A DNA stretch of 64,000 bases. It comes from Trichostrongylus colubriformis (Eukaryota; Nematoda; Chromadorea; Rhabditida; Trichostrongylidae). Of this stretch, positions 25,201 to 36,859 are shown piece by piece. Where the stretch lies: assembly GCA_963978905.1 (NCBI GenBank), contig OZ022258.1, positions 32,425,282 to 32,489,281 of the forward strand, read 5' to 3'. The notes under the pieces were generated by a model. The model did no database searches. It saw only the letters and a program-made list of their open reading frames with translations, and had not been told where the DNA came from. The position numbers were made by a program, and so were the translations under genes. Numbering within the stretch: the stretch's first letter is position 1; each line of letters opens with the position of its first letter.

Positions 25201-26072
25201 GTACCCCACATGAGGGAATATGACCTCTTCTTCTCTTCAACAGATTCTGCTTGGTCTGTTTCAACGGCTTGAGAACGCAAGCCGACCACAATTTTCTATA
25301 GGAACAAGTACCAACTATAACCTTCCTACCTCCTGTTTCCCCTTGCTTCTATTTTATCTACCGCGGTTCGACGCACGCACTACATTCTTTTTGAGGATGT
25401 GTTCATCTTCCATCTCACCTCAAATTGAATAGACAATTCATTATTCAAGGGCTTGGAAAGTCGTGTAATCTCGAATATATTCTCCTCATATCTAAAAACG
25501 ATCAGTAAAAAGAAGCGAAACCAGGAAGACTTGAAATCGGCTTGGCTTCTTGAGATGGTCAAATCCAACGGCACTCTTTTCAGAATGAGTCTAAGCGAGG
25601 CAAAGAACTGGGAGCAGTAGAGAAATATCGGTTACGCAGAAAGTATCCACCTCCACGAAGCATTTGGGATGGACAAGAAACTATTTACTCGTTCAAAGAA
25701 AACAGTAGAAAAGTAATGTCTGAACAAATTGGCTCGTCATTTCATTCCAAACGACACTATTATACATGTTACAGTACCTGAAGCAGTTTTACAAGCAAAA
25801 TCAGTATCCTACACTGGATCAAAAGAAGGAAATTTCTCGAGCTACTGACTTGGAGATAGTGCAGGTAACGAGCCTTGTAGAATCACCCATGTAGAAAAAT
25901 AAACGAATTTTAGATCTCGAACTGGTTTAAAAATCGTCGCCAGAGAGACAAAACGAGAATGGAATGTGCGCAGTACGGTCGACCGCAAATGGTGCAACTG
26001 CAGACACTGGCCTACAGTAACTTGCCACTAAATATGAATATCAGCATGCCTTATACATGCAAAATGGAATGA
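22215..26072 (+). CDS. SIX-class homeobox transcription factor (complete, 6 exons)
   Basis: Exons are 22215-22244, 22303-22423, 23607-23734, 25584-25712, 25775-25864 and 25914-26072. The phases join without stops and give 218 aa. Residues 6-110 form the SIX domain, beginning FSTQQLDVICTALYQ and including LQEIWYKARYKE. The homeodomain is about 120-179: IWDGQETIYSFKENSRK, then YKQNQYPTLDQKKEISR, ending in the SIX-type third helix ISNWFKNRRQRDK with Asn173. SIX proteins are nuclear DNA-binding regulators of head, muscle and neuron fates, often with EYA partners. The YKQN and SNWFKNRRQRD words lean to the SIX4/5 or SIX1/2 classes rather than SIX3/6, but I cannot choose a C. elegans orthologue. 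Introns 1, 4 and 5 are 58, 62 and 49 bp. Only about 39 residues follow the homeodomain, which is short for the family. AATAAA follows the stop. Confidence 0.95.
24652..24824. mobile_element. MITE, GGCCGCGTTCATAC family, with TTA duplication
   Basis: GGCCGCTGTCATACTC and GTATGACCGCGGCC are the inverted ends. TTA flanks both sides (24649-24651 and 24825-24827), the 3-bp target type of PIF/Harbinger elements. It sits in intron 3 of the SIX gene. The inner arms (GCCGGCAGGACGTGGCTGCG / CGCAGCCACGCCCTGCCG) also pair. Confidence 0.8.
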
Positions 26073-26080
26073 AATGAATG

Positions 26081-26086
26081 AATAAA
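26081..26086 (+). terminator. polyadenylation signal AATAAA of the SIX gene
   Basis: It lies 9 bases after the SIX stop codon at 26070-26072. A 3' UTR this short is unusual but possible in nematodes. Confidence 0.6.
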
Positions 26087-26347
26087 TATTGAGCAACTTT
26101 ATGTCTCTTTATGTGAGCAGTAGGGTCCGCATCGCGGTGCGAGAGCTCGATTTACAATTACAATCAAAGAGCCTTTTCAAGGTTTTCACAGTGGAATACT
26201 CCACCAAGGGTGTGAACCTTTACATCAGGATCCCAACATGGCTTTTTCACGCGGTGCCAGCTGGATGTAGCTACAAAGTTTGGTAATAAAATTGTAACAC
26301 AGCAACTACACCGCCGCCCTTTGATCGCACTCATCTCGTGTAGGTAA

Positions 26348-26475
26348 GGCCGCGTTCATACTCAGCGCCGGCAGGGCGAGCTGTGCTCACAGGCAGCGAG
26401 GCAGAGGGGCATAGGCAGAGACGCAACGACACCCAGCCACGCCTTGCTGCCGGCACCGCAGTGTATGAACGTACG
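26348..26475. mobile_element. MITE, GGCCGCGTTCATAC family, with TAA duplication
   Basis: The left end GGCCGCGTTCATACTC is flanked by TAA (26345-26347). The right end GTATGAACGTACG is degenerate and followed by TAA (26476-26478). The inner arms GCCGGCAGGGCG and CGCCTTGCTGCCGGC match the 24652 copy. It lies 270 bp past the SIX gene. Confidence 0.75.
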
Positions 26476-26690
26476 TAACCCTCCTCCATCACCATTGAAT
26501 TTTGAATTGGCTCGTATCGTCCCTCATTCTTGTCACAAAGCGTTCTCACACGCTCATGATGCCGAATAAAGCTGATGAGCCCGTTGCATTGGAAATCCTG
26601 GCATTCTTGTGTTGTGAACCTTACTAGTACCTAGTTTTTGATCAAAAGAAGGAACAATAAGCCAATTTTTAGGCTTTACCGGCCGCACTA

Positions 26691-28250
26691 CTGAATTTTG
26701 GGAGGGGGGGGCTTTAGTCAGGATTGACCTCCAACGACTCCTGCCTCGCACCTTCCCTAATCACTTCGCACCTCTCCGAATGCCCCTAAGGGATGACCTC
26801 GCTTAATTGGCTGATCTGTCTTCATCGATTCATCAACTACGTAACTAATCAAGATCTTTATTACATCAGTTATATGGAATAATTAGAATTGAATGGAATC
26901 ATTATGAAGTAGAAAAAGAGAGAGTTTCACAGTTATTTAAAAGTTAGTAATATAAGAATAGAAAGAATAGAAAGACGTAGATAGAAAGTATTTTGTTTCT
27001 CACGAACGTTTTTGGACTCACAATCAGAGATCAGAATATCAGAAAACTAATAGAATTACTTCTCATGAATTGCTCCGTTAGTTCTTTTTCATTTCAGACT
27101 CATTGTTCCATTTTTCACATTTTACTTTATCTCTCTTTTTTCATGGTTCTTAATATCAGGTTGTAAGGAAAGTTTTGGCCGCTTTTCGCAATTTCAACTT
27201 CGGAAGATCATAACTCGGCTCAGAGTGCATCTTTTCTCACACAATAAGCACCATTTGATTTGCTACGTTCTTGGCAACATTATGCATGCCTACATAGTTG
27301 CATGAAGGGCTGATGATTTATGTTGGCATAATGAAGGAAAGTCGACTCCAAATCGCCACTATTTCTGAACACACTGCTACTGAAGGAGCTGTCCAGATGT
27401 TTGGGAAAGTAGGTTTAGATAGCGCTAGATCTGGTGAATACGACAGACAAGTGAGGGCTTCAGCCTGCATCTGCTTCAATCACTGGAAGAGGATTTGTGG
27501 AGAATGCGCTTGCGCAAGCTGCTCTGAGGGTCCCGCGGCAATCTTTTTTGTGTTTTTCCACATCAAGGCTACTTGAGGTGGCTAAGCAAGTTTGTGTGCT
27601 GAGGGCCAATACTTTTGGACATCCCCTGCAAGTATGGGCTCTCATCGCTTTCTGCCGTTTCAATTAAAGCGATTTGATCAACTGAAAATCCGAGCAAGTC
27701 TTTCTCATTTCTGCACTTCCGAAACCAGGGACTAAATGTTTCATCCAATGGTTCACCCCCTCCCCTTGCAGCACTCACATTTCTGGTCACCTTCGCTGGG
27801 ACTTGGCTAAACAAGAACTCGTGAAGTGAAGTCATCCAAAAAGTGCCATTTTCGCAGTTCTTCAAAATCCCCCTAGTAATTCGGAAACCTTGTGGCATTT
27901 CAAATAAAACATATCCAGAAAGAGCGACTTCTTGTCTATCTAAGAAGCACAATATGTAGCTAGCTGATTCATGTTGACCCGCTCTGAGATTTGAAATCAT
28001 ATTATGAACGCGAAAAACCGGCCAGAACTCTAATTACGACCTGATAATTTCAATTGATCCTGCAAATCTCTCTTTGTCCCAACCAAAATCCACGCTTTCT
28101 GTTCCTTGCGCTGAAATGTTGACTTAAGTGAAGGCAATTAGGGAGGTCATCCCTTAAGCGCATTCGGAGAGGTGCGAAGTGATTAGGGAAGGTGCGAGGC
28201 AGGAGTCGTTGGAGGTCAATCCTGACTAAAGCCCCCCTCCCCTGAATTTT
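26691..28250. mobile_element. 1.56-kb element with ~115-bp terminal inverted repeats
   Basis: 26691-26808 and 28135-28250 are inverted copies with very few differences, sharing for example GACTCCTGCCTCGCACCTTC and TCGCACCTCTCCGAATG. The middle is AT-rich and holds a 143-codon minus frame (27569-28000) with no domain I recognise. Inside, at 27615-27640, a TTTTGGACATCCC stretch resembles a Tc1-type end. The superfamily is unassigned. Confidence 0.7.
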
Positions 28251-28467
28251 CGATCGGCGCCGCGCACATCTGTAATGTGAAACAGTTGTAAACCATAACA
28301 TACTCCCACTAGCGTACGGGTCTTTTCAAACAGCCCACCTAAGCCATCTTACACTGCGAACTCAATTGTTTCTTCATATTCACACTCCATCTTTCTTAAC
28401 ACGCAAATTGCGCTCCAAGCCTTTAAGTGGAGTGTCAATATTTTTCAGTAACGCTCGTTCGGTAATT

Positions 28468-28912
28468 CGGCACTATTTACCCAAAGCTACCCCACTGCCT
28501 TTTTAGGCGATGCAGTCAAAGAGGTGATTTTTGAAAAGCCTTTCGATTTAGCTGCAAACTTGTACCCGGGGGTAATTCGACCCGTAGAACACGATGCCGT
28601 TTTGGCGCCGGCGCCTATGGCGCAGGCGCCAAGCGGTTTCGCGTCGAACGAATGTCATATTCGTCTTCTACGGGTCGAAATACCCCTTGGGACAAATTTT
28701 GAGCGAGTTTGGTAATTTACCCCATTTTGGCGCCGGCGCCTATGGCGCTGGCGCCAAGCGGTTTCGCGTCAAACGAATGTCATATTCGTGTTCTACGGGT
28801 CGAATTACCCCTGGGTACAAGTTTGCAGCTAAATCGAAAGGCTTTTCAAAAATCACCTCTTTGACTGCATCGCCTAAAAAGGCAGTGGGGTAGCTTTGGG
28901 TAAATAGTGCCG
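28468..28912. mobile_element. foldback element with 127-bp arms and two GC-rich inner repeats
   Basis: 28468-28594 and 28786-28912 are near-perfect reverse complements, starting CGGCACTATTTACCC on the left and ending GGGTAAATAGTGCCG on the right. Between the arms, 28601-28690 and 28726-28812 are direct copies of an about 88-bp unit carrying GGCGCCGGCGCCTATGGCGC and GAATGTCATATTCGT. The whole could form one long cruciform. Confidence 0.85.
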
Positions 28913-29306
28913 GTAATTCATATGAAATATAACTCTGTTGTAAAAGTGTTGCGACATAAATGACTTCGGAGCAATCGACGTCAAAGAATCCATAACATGC
29001 GCCACGCATTCGAATTCCACCCACTTCCGTTATTCGTAGCTGGAACGGATTTCGCTCTTATTACCTGCGACACTTGGTTGACTTTGCAGTGAGCATTCCT
29101 GCACGAATGCTGCAGTACAAAGTGGCAGTGCGTAAGTACGGCTCCCCCTTCGCAGATAGAAGATAAGAGATCAATTTTACATCGTTGCCATACATAATTA
29201 TTCGGCCGACCGCTCAGAGCCTAATTAAGCATTAAAATACAAAAAAAAATCACCCTATTATATGAACCACTTGGCTTGTGTGTGTCATTTTGTTCGTCGC
29301 TCTATA

Positions 29307-29807
29307 CAGTAGCGCTCAAAAGTCTTCGTCCAAAACTTTTTCGTCATAACTTTTTTTCTACTTGACCAAATTTGACAAAATTTTAATATGTGGTGCCTGA
29401 ACCTATTGTCAACATTTCCTTCTGCTTGAGTGCCGCTTGACTCCTTATGGTTTTTTACAAGAATTTACTACAACACCACCGAAAAAAAAGAAAAAGGCTT
29501 GGTCAAGAAAAACGGCTATCTTACAAAAACAAAACGAGCAGGTCTCAGAGAACATCAATATTCTGTAGAAAGACCACGACTTTTGATGACAGCGGCACAG
29601 CGGGACGGCATAGCGATGGCACTCCTAAACAAAAAATTTCATATAACCACGTATCCTACACCGTTGAGCGCCAAAACAGTATGTTAAGTATGCAGTATCT
29701 CCGAGTACAACATACTAAAACTTCACTTGAATCGGTGCAGTTGCTAAAAAGTTACAAGTGGAAAACCTAAGTGAAAAACCTTCGCCGAAGACTTTTGAGC
29801 GCTATTG
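29307..29807 (+). mobile_element. Tc1-like element, 501 bp, non-autonomous
   Basis: The ends CAGTAGCGCTCAAAAGTCTTCG and CGAAGACTTTTGAGCGCTATTG are inverted repeats. TA lies on both outer sides (29305-29306 and 29808-29809), as expected for Tc1/mariner. The inside keeps a short coding remnant at 29430-29687 (RPRLLMTAAQRD), reminiscent of the DNA-binding part of Tc1 transposase. It is too short to encode an enzyme. Confidence 0.82.
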
Positions 29808-30463
29808 TATGTCTCTCCGTCCACGAATGAGTATTTTTGATAGAGAATGATAGAGGACATCATCCCCGTGAACGGCAGGATTTTTAACGATGCGAGAGAC
29901 TGAGTACACAAAAATTCTGATAATGCATTGCAAGACTTTGAACAAGTCGCAGTAAGCTGCGCCATACAACAGATTATACGCAGAAGGCAGAAAATGGATA
30001 ACGGGCCGCACCATAAATACCATAAATAGTAGGCCATAAAATGAATTCAATTGCACAAATCGGGAGTTTAGTACAGTCCTACGCTCTCTTTGCTAAGAGA
30101 CTGCTGAGTTACTCCTGTTTGCATCATATTATGCGTAGCCCGCTCCTCATCAGGCGTTGACGCGCGATGTACATCGCGTACATAGCTCAACTGGTATGCT
30201 AAGATACGTAGGCTCTCTTGATCACAGATACCACTGCATGTTTAATAATTTCATCACATGGTCTTTGCTCGCTCCACAAAAGATTTCTGTAGTGCACTCT
30301 CATTGTGAACCATTTTCAAAAAATGTGATGAATATTCTTCTCAATTTATGCAAAACACAACAATCCTATAATTCTATGACTAAGAAAACAAAAAAAAAAT
30401 CAAAAAGCGAAAGCACATCGAGGATGTACAAACAAATCAAAAGTTAGCCGCGGCTTCGAATTT

Positions 30464-33400
30464 CTAGGCCTGTTCCGCTGCAGCAGCCTTCTCTTCTCCA
30501 CAATCGACTATTGTAACCTTCTCTTTGGGCTTGCCTGAGCGTGATCCTACTGATTCGATCTTTTTCACGACACTAATCCCATCAGTTACCTGACCAAAGA
30601 CGACATGTTTTCCGTCCAACCTGAAAGTGAGCAGTTCAACGAAATCATCGAATCGAGTTTTGAAATGAACAGAAGAATAAATCGTCGATCTCAAACAAGC
30701 TTTCGAACATTGAATGTCGTGACACTTAGAAACTACGACTACTGAGCCAATGAGCGCCCTGCCTGGCCATCCACATAGTCGTATGACTCTGGGTCCAAAT
30801 TAAATTTTCGCTCGAGACAGCCCTAACGATTCAAAAGTTAGCTCTCGGCCATTGCTTTTCCCCATGTATGATCTACAGAATCCATCTTCCTGCCCTCGTA
30901 GAAAGTACTAAAACTCCATGAGTGTTACTGCAATCGATTGTTATACAGAATATAGAGACCTGGAATGCGACAGTAAAAAAAAAATAGAATATAGCGGCCA
31001 GAAACTCGAGGGATGGAGCTCCTACCCTTCCCCCTGACCTCGCCGGTGATCATGATTTTCGGTGTGCCCCTTTGCTAATACATCGGTCACTGCTACTTGA
31101 ATTTCGGGGTGTGGCGGCCATGCAACACGTGTGATGCGCTCAGTTGTGGGTAGAGATGGGCAAGAATGGATCGCAAGTGAGCGAGGCTTATGAGGCTCTA
31201 AATATTTTATTTTTCACCACAGACTGCATCTTACATGGCCCCACACATTTACTCGAAGTAAAGTTATTACTGTCTCACCTATAATTTTACAGCCACCTAT
31301 AATTTGTCCAAAAACCTTGTTTGCACGGCAAACATGGAGCAATAACAAAAAGAGAAAAATGGTATCTGATCCTCCACTGTGACCCAAAGATTTTGATTAT
31401 CTAGGCCTATTTTTCAGAAAGTTTTCAATCCACTTGATGCTATGTTCTCTGATAGTCTGTTTACCTCTCTAACTACTTCAAAATGGCTTTTTTAGGCATA
31501 AATTCTTTCAACATGGAACTTCAAGGAATTCGCCATCGGACGATGTCGGGCCTCTTGTCGTCCAGATTAGAAGGTTCATTGGGTGGCGGCTTCACTTTGA
31601 TCGAAATGTGACGACAGTGGTCGTCCCTAGATGATCGGGCGCGCATCGGAGTGTCAACATCTACATCGCTGTAGCGGATTCATCAGACAGAGAAACGCGA
31701 TGGTTGGAGCGAGACAAAGGGAGTTCTTAGCTCTTGTTCATTCGGTGGATCGTTAATTTCTGCCGCTGTTCTTACGTTTGGTGCGCGTGGACGTCTATCA
31801 ACCTTTGACATTGAGAATTGTCTTCCTATAGTGTTGTATTTTATGTGGTATTCATGCGTATTCGCTGAAAGATTAATCCCCAGAAGACTTGGTCGCCTTA
31901 TTATTGGGTTAATAAACATGTCGTTAGCTTGGATGTTGGAGACGCTTCTTAATTGGTTCTCAACCAGAGTGGCACCTTCTGACAGGTAGTGAGAGCGAAC
32001 CGCGTAGAAGTCTTTTCAAAGTGATCAGATTCTCTGGTTGACATGACATGGCCCATTAGAGGAATTCCTAGCGTACGACAACAGAAGGGGTGGGGTCCAC
32101 GAGGTCGAATTTCCGCGCGGCCGCGCGCGATGAGCGGCACGGCGGGTGCGAGTGCCAGTGGCAGGGCATGGCAGCCTTCAAGCGAGGGAGTGTGGCATGA
32201 GTGGAAAGCGCAGACGTGACGCAGTCACGCTCGGCCGGGTGATCAAGGGCAATCGATACGGCGAGTCGTACGGGGGCGCCGCGTGTGAAACGCCGCGAAG
32301 CGGAAATTCGACCTCGTGGACCCTACCCCAACAGAAGGGTAGGACTCACGAGGACACGATAAGCGAATGGTTCATCCTTTCGAGAGAAAACAAAACAAAA
32401 ATTCGAAAAATTACACTACCCCACACCATGACACTTCCTCCTTTGAAGTGCTTTTTGGAAACTGAAGTCTGTTTCTCATGCGGTGCGCTAGTCGTCCGGA
32501 CCGTCATAGCTGAGCTTTTTTTTCTATCAGAAGGAACATCCATGAGAGAAACAATGAGCGAAAGAGGTGCAAATCCTAGGACATATCATGCTCCATTATC
32601 CGAGGTTTGGTTTTCGCTGTGTTCTGGGGCTCTCAACAATGCCCTCCTCATTTCTCGCCTAGAAACGGACTTGCTTCTTTCGAGAGCCGATAAACAGTCT
32701 TTGTTAACACATTAACCACCGACGAAAATCTTGCTCCCAAGCATGACCCAGTAGCATTTGACTTCTGTCCTGAAATGCTACGCCTGTTTCTATGTTAAGA
32801 CGTGGCAAAACCTCCAATATTTCTTCTGGTTTCATACCAGTGGGAATTACCGAAAAGTGCATAGAGCTGTCGCAATTTTCGTGCGACGGTTCCGGTCATC
32901 TCCATGCCTTATTTCGAGGTAAATTAGTCTATTTCAGATGCAACTTCTCCTTTCCTCGACCGGAACATGGATATACTTCAACGGCAATACAGCTTCAGCA
33001 AGTGGAGGTCAAAAGCGACGTTAAATTATGAGGTGGCTGTATCATGTTGCAGATTTGGAACAGCGGCATTTTCAAAACAAATCAAAGTTTTTATATGTTA
33101 TCCAGCTGGAACCTCGTGTTCATGCTCGAATAACGACTGGCTACACTCTCTACTTGGAAAGCTTTCTGATTCACACTGGAAACAAAGTCTTTGGACAAAT
33201 AATAGGTGGCTATGTCTACTCAGAGCACTGCAAGTATATCAGACTTATGTGAAAGAACACATTTACTCTACCAAGTTTGTGCCTGCAGTAAAATAAAATA
33301 CAAAGGTATCCCTTACGAGGGAAACTTGCAAAAAAGTGGTGTCCAACATACAGTACTAACCATGACAGCATGTCGCAATGTCGAGTTTAAGTGAAGGATG

Positions 33401-34903
33401 GGCAAGCACAACATATTATGGACCATACGTGACACGAGTGCACACAAAAATGCCACCGCACTACTACGACTCTGAGGCAGCATTCATACTTTGCGCACTG
33501 GCGCCGTCATCGGCGGTAACTTGACGCCGACACCGGCGCAGAATCCTGTGCCCGCGCCGACAGGGGCGGCAATCATGCGATGCGTTCAGTTTATGAAACA
33601 CCCGACCTAAGAATACTTCAGTATGATGATCGTGACGAGACCCACGAGTAGGAATTCAAATCTTGGCATAGTGCCAAACCATGGTATGTGTAGTATAATT
33701 CGAGCCCTTATAAACAGAGCGGCGGCGGGCACATGACTTTGCCGCTGTCGCCACCGGTGCCGCAAAGTATGAATGTGGCCTTACCCGTTTCTGTGAAATA
33801 GCAGGGAAAAGCAGCTCACAGAATTGCTCGCCGTTTTGCACAGAGGTGTGCTCACAGCTGGTGATGGCTCGCACGTTTCACTGATCAAGTAAAGATAAAG
33901 GTCCCCGCACAGCAACGCTCTCATAACCAGAAGCCATGAGACAACGCTTGGTTCTGATTTATCCGCCGAGAACGTTGCAAGCCCAGATTCACGTGAACAA
34001 GTTCTACGTGACCGTTCACGTATTGGTCGATGAGTATCAAGGAATTCAACAAATGGGCAGGAGGGTTCATGATGGAAATTGAGCAATCCTTTTTGCAGCA
34101 GTACTTCCACAAGAAGAACGCTTTCTAACTTCAACAACGACCTTATGAATAATCGCCCCTTCTATAGCTCTGGCGCTGAGCTATTCTGTATGAAAACAGG
34201 CTGGAAACAGCCGAATTCTGTCAGCAATATTCTCTGTGTTATAACCTTCTGCTGGAAACTCCTGTTTTACACATGATACATGAAACACCAGAAAATCATA
34301 CCAAGGAGTGTCAGCGGTGCATATAAAGAATTGACTTCCATTTGTATCAGGACCAGCGTTCGCCATAGAAACACAACCAAGGCCCGTATGCTTCAGCGAG
34401 AAATTTTCATCCTAAAATGAGTCGCTTCAAAATAAGAAGAACACTTCTCCAGCACTAACCTCAAATTTGTGACCATATATAGATTCACCTCCTCGTCCGT
34501 CCCCTAGAGTGAAGTCTCCACCCTGAAATTGCGGCATAACTTCCGTTCACATGGTGCTCCTTTAGTTTATTCATGAACCCACCTGAATCATAAACTCGGG
34601 TATGACGCGATGAAACGATGAACCTTTGAAGTGAAGGGGAACACCACTTTTACCCTTGCCTTTTTCTCCTGTGCACAATGCTCGGAAATTTTCTGCAGTC
34701 TTTGGAACCACATCATTGAACAACTGAATTGTAAGCGGAGAGCATGACAGGAATGGATTGGTATTACGTCCGATACTCACCTCTATGGTTATCTTCCCCG
34801 CATGAGTATTTCCTATATTGATATCGAGATACACATGACTTCGTCCAGAGCTTGAAGAGTATCTCAGTGCATTGAAAAGGAATCGTGAGCGTAGAAACAA
34901 CAT
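30464..34903 (-). CDS. cyclophilin peptidyl-prolyl isomerase, mitochondrial-type leader (5 exons)
   Basis: Minus-strand exons are 34781-34903, 34583-34723, 34460-34522, 34302-34411 and 30464-30620. They join in phase to 197 aa ending at TAG 30464-30466. Cyclophilins catalyse cis-trans isomerisation of X-Pro bonds. Active-site residues of the family are present: [11 protein letters not shown] (Arg80, Phe85, Met86, Gln88), [15 protein letters not shown], Trp146 at the last exon junction, and LDGKHVVFG. The first 22 residues ([20 protein letters not shown]) are basic, hydroxylated and free of acids, which suggests mitochondrial import. The ATG at 34903 follows GGCTCTTCAG by about 30 bases, a plausible trans-splice acceptor. 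The last intron is 3.7 kb and holds several transposons. The C-terminus carries an extra Glu/Ala tail ([10 protein letters not shown]). Confidence 0.96.
32087..32329. mobile_element. 243-bp GC-rich MITE in a cyclophilin intron
   Basis: The ends GGGGTGGGGTCCACGAGGTC and GACCTCGTGGACCCTACCCC are inverted repeats of about 30 bp. AACAGAA stands on both outer sides and may be the target duplication. Confidence 0.75.
32340..32715 (-). pseudogene. Tc1-like transposase fragment
   Basis: The minus frame at 32346-32543 contains [15 protein letters not shown], matching the conserved GGSVMVWG block before the second catalytic Asp of Tc1-type transposases. Upstream sequence is out of frame and no TIRs were identified. 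It abuts the MITE at 32087-32329, inside the cyclophilin intron. Confidence 0.55.
33049..33252 (+). CDS. weak candidate last exon, antisense within the cyclophilin intron
   Basis: An open frame after GTTGCAG ends at TGA 33250-33252, with AATAAA about 40 bases further on. Its C-terminal part is [17 protein letters not shown] recognise no domain and another frame is also open here, so coding status is doubtful. Confidence 0.2.
   Translation, partial: ADLEQRHFQNKSKFLYVIQLEPRVHARITTGYTLYLESFLIHTGNKVFGQIIGGYVYSEHCKYIRLM
33473..33780. mobile_element. MITE, GGCCGCGTTCATAC family, longer form
   Basis: The left end AGGCAGCATTCATACTTTGC and right end GCAAAGTATGAATGTGGCC are inverted. TTA follows on the right. 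The interior has GAGACCCACGAGTAGGAATT and a TTGGCATAGTGCCAAACCAT palindrome, resembling the interior of the large member at 57972-61512. Confidence 0.65.
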
Positions 34904-36859
34904 GCCGTACAGAGGACAGGTCAAGAGTTGGTTCTGAAGAGCCAAGCAGTTTCGTGGGCAAAAACCAAGAATTTTATCACTATTATCTCTGGCAATAACC
35001 GATTCAGCTGCATTTGCCCCAATAGTGTTTCATAGGGTGTAGTGCAGGAATAACCGAGGAAGCGCCGGGAAAACTCAGTGTCGGTGCAACACTGCATTTT
35101 CACCATGGGCATTGTGAAGAACAACGCTGAGCACCGTGAGGGGCTACCATGCATCGGCTCCCCTTGTGTCACGCCCCTTTTTACACAGTTTTGTACCAGA
35201 CGGAATTGGGTCCTACTCGTCTAAGCCACAAATAAAGAATTGTAACACTTCAAACAAACTAGGAGCCAAAGGATCAGCGAAAAAGTACGTAATAGAGAAA
35301 AGATTCTCACGTCAGTGAAACGCTGATTAACACAAGGACATATTTTGCAATGTGATGATTTATCGGAAATCACAGAATCCAAGAGCGCAACATATAATAT
35401 TCGAATATCCAGTCGGATAAAATAAATTATATGCACAATAACAAGAGTTAATAGCACCATGGGAGTTGACGGAGGGGCAGTACACTGTGCTCTGCGTCCC
35501 TAACGCTATGACTGGAGTGCAGAGAGGTCATAGCGCAAGCTAAATCGGGTTCGACAAAGAAACGATTTCGATGGTGCAAATTCACGTTTTTTCTATATCA
35601 TGCCAGGGGGAAGGAGATTCCCTCTCTCGAAGCTAAGGCGAATACGCGTAAGTGGTTTTCAGTCAAGTTAAAGTGAATTTCTCGTAACATACTAATAGAA
35701 GAATAATTTTATCGTTGCTTAGTTACTTAGCTGTATCTAGGGATAAAATAACCTTGAGAATGCCAATAGGCAGAAATTGGGAGCGACGTATGCTTTTGTC
35801 GAGTGCCCCCCCCCCCTGACTCCCATAGGGCCCTGTTGACGAGTAGTTCCCGAAAGCAGTAGAACAGTAGTAAAGAAAACAGAGATTTACATTACGTACT
35901 TTTCTGCTTGAATCCTAATATGAGTAAATTCTCTGGTGATACAGATTTGGGGACATATTCTATGACCTGCGAGGAAAATCCCAAGCTTGCGAGGTGATGA
36001 AGACGTCCAAACTCAAGCACTGCTTTCGCTCGGCGACCCATTTCCTCTTTCCATAACGGCGACCTAAATGTACGAGATTCTGCAAGTAACTTTCAACACA
36101 TTGACACCCGCGTGCACCGCCGAGTATGCGCGCGTACCTCACAATCTAGATTTTGCATCGCTCCCTAGCACATCGGCACTGCCAAGTTTTTCCTGTTTTT
36201 GTCTCACAATGTAATTTAGGTTGTCCACTGAGTTTATGGAACACATGGCTATTTGACACCTCCAATTTTAACCATTTTTAAGGGACTTCAAAATTACACA
36301 CTGGCCGCTCACAATAATTAGAGCCGAGCCTCATGAATTCTTCAGATTTTTTTCGATCGGCAGTTTTACGTCGACTATGATTAAGGAAAATTTGCTTCGT
36401 TTCCTCCGTTCGAAGTCCGGAGCATTTTATATATTGTTCCATGTCTCCAGAGAAAAATATCATATTTTTCTATGATAGGATGTTCCCTGGGTGGAGCATT
36501 GCCTACCTGTGTGGATAGTTTACGCTGATTCGCTTGAACCCTCATGGAAACATTTGATAATTTAGAGCCTGACCATAATATTCTTCTTTTGTAGCGTGGG
36601 ATGCACGAGTACAATGCGTCAGTGTCACATGTGTGACATGCATATAAAGGGGCGGGGGTCAGTGTATTAAGAATCGCAAGAAGTGCTCTCGTGACTGAAA
36701 CTAACATGAATTATTGCAGCTCACGAAATAATTTATATAAATTAGGGGATTATATTACGTCGTATTACAATTTTTCCGACATTCCTCCGTAATTTCCAGG
36801 AGCTTTCGTTCGAATTGTTACAATCACCACGCCTGCGATTAAAAGACTCAAGGTGAACA
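34904..36859. other. no supported gene; repeat blocks
   Basis: 35608-35830 is an inverted copy of 51481-51700. Near 36221 TTAGGTTGTCCACTGAG looks like a mariner end. The minus frame 36381-36707 begins with a possible signal peptide but has no recognised domain. Sequence above 34903 should hold the cyclophilin promoter; nothing specific is seen. Confidence 0.4.
35608..35830. repeat. dispersed repeat, inverted copy at 51481-51700
   Basis: Shared words in order include GGGGAAGGAGA, TAAGGCGAATACGCGTAAGT, ATAAAATAACCTTG and GCTTTTGTCGAGTG, ending ACTCCCATAG. A C-run next to ACTCCCATAG also appears at about 57270. Confidence 0.7.

Noticed and set aside
29802..30056. Hydrophobic minus-strand ORF resembling a chemoreceptor helix pair
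   Set aside because: Two overlapping minus frames are equally open, no conserved chemoreceptor motif is visible and no neighbouring exons fit.
32146..32715. 189-codon plus-strand ORF
   Set aside because: Its first half is the GC-rich MITE at 32087-32329, and its second half is antisense to a Tc1 transposase fragment.
34904..34945. Longer N-terminus for the cyclophilin starting at 34945
   Set aside because: The codon at 34945 is TTG, not ATG, and a splice-like CTTCAG lies between; the ATG at 34903 is the sensible start.
36381..36707. Minus-strand ORF with a possible signal peptide and a KRR site (secreted peptide?)
   Set aside because: The ATG is real, but the remainder shows no family pattern or repeated peptide, and sequence near 36221 is mariner-like debris.
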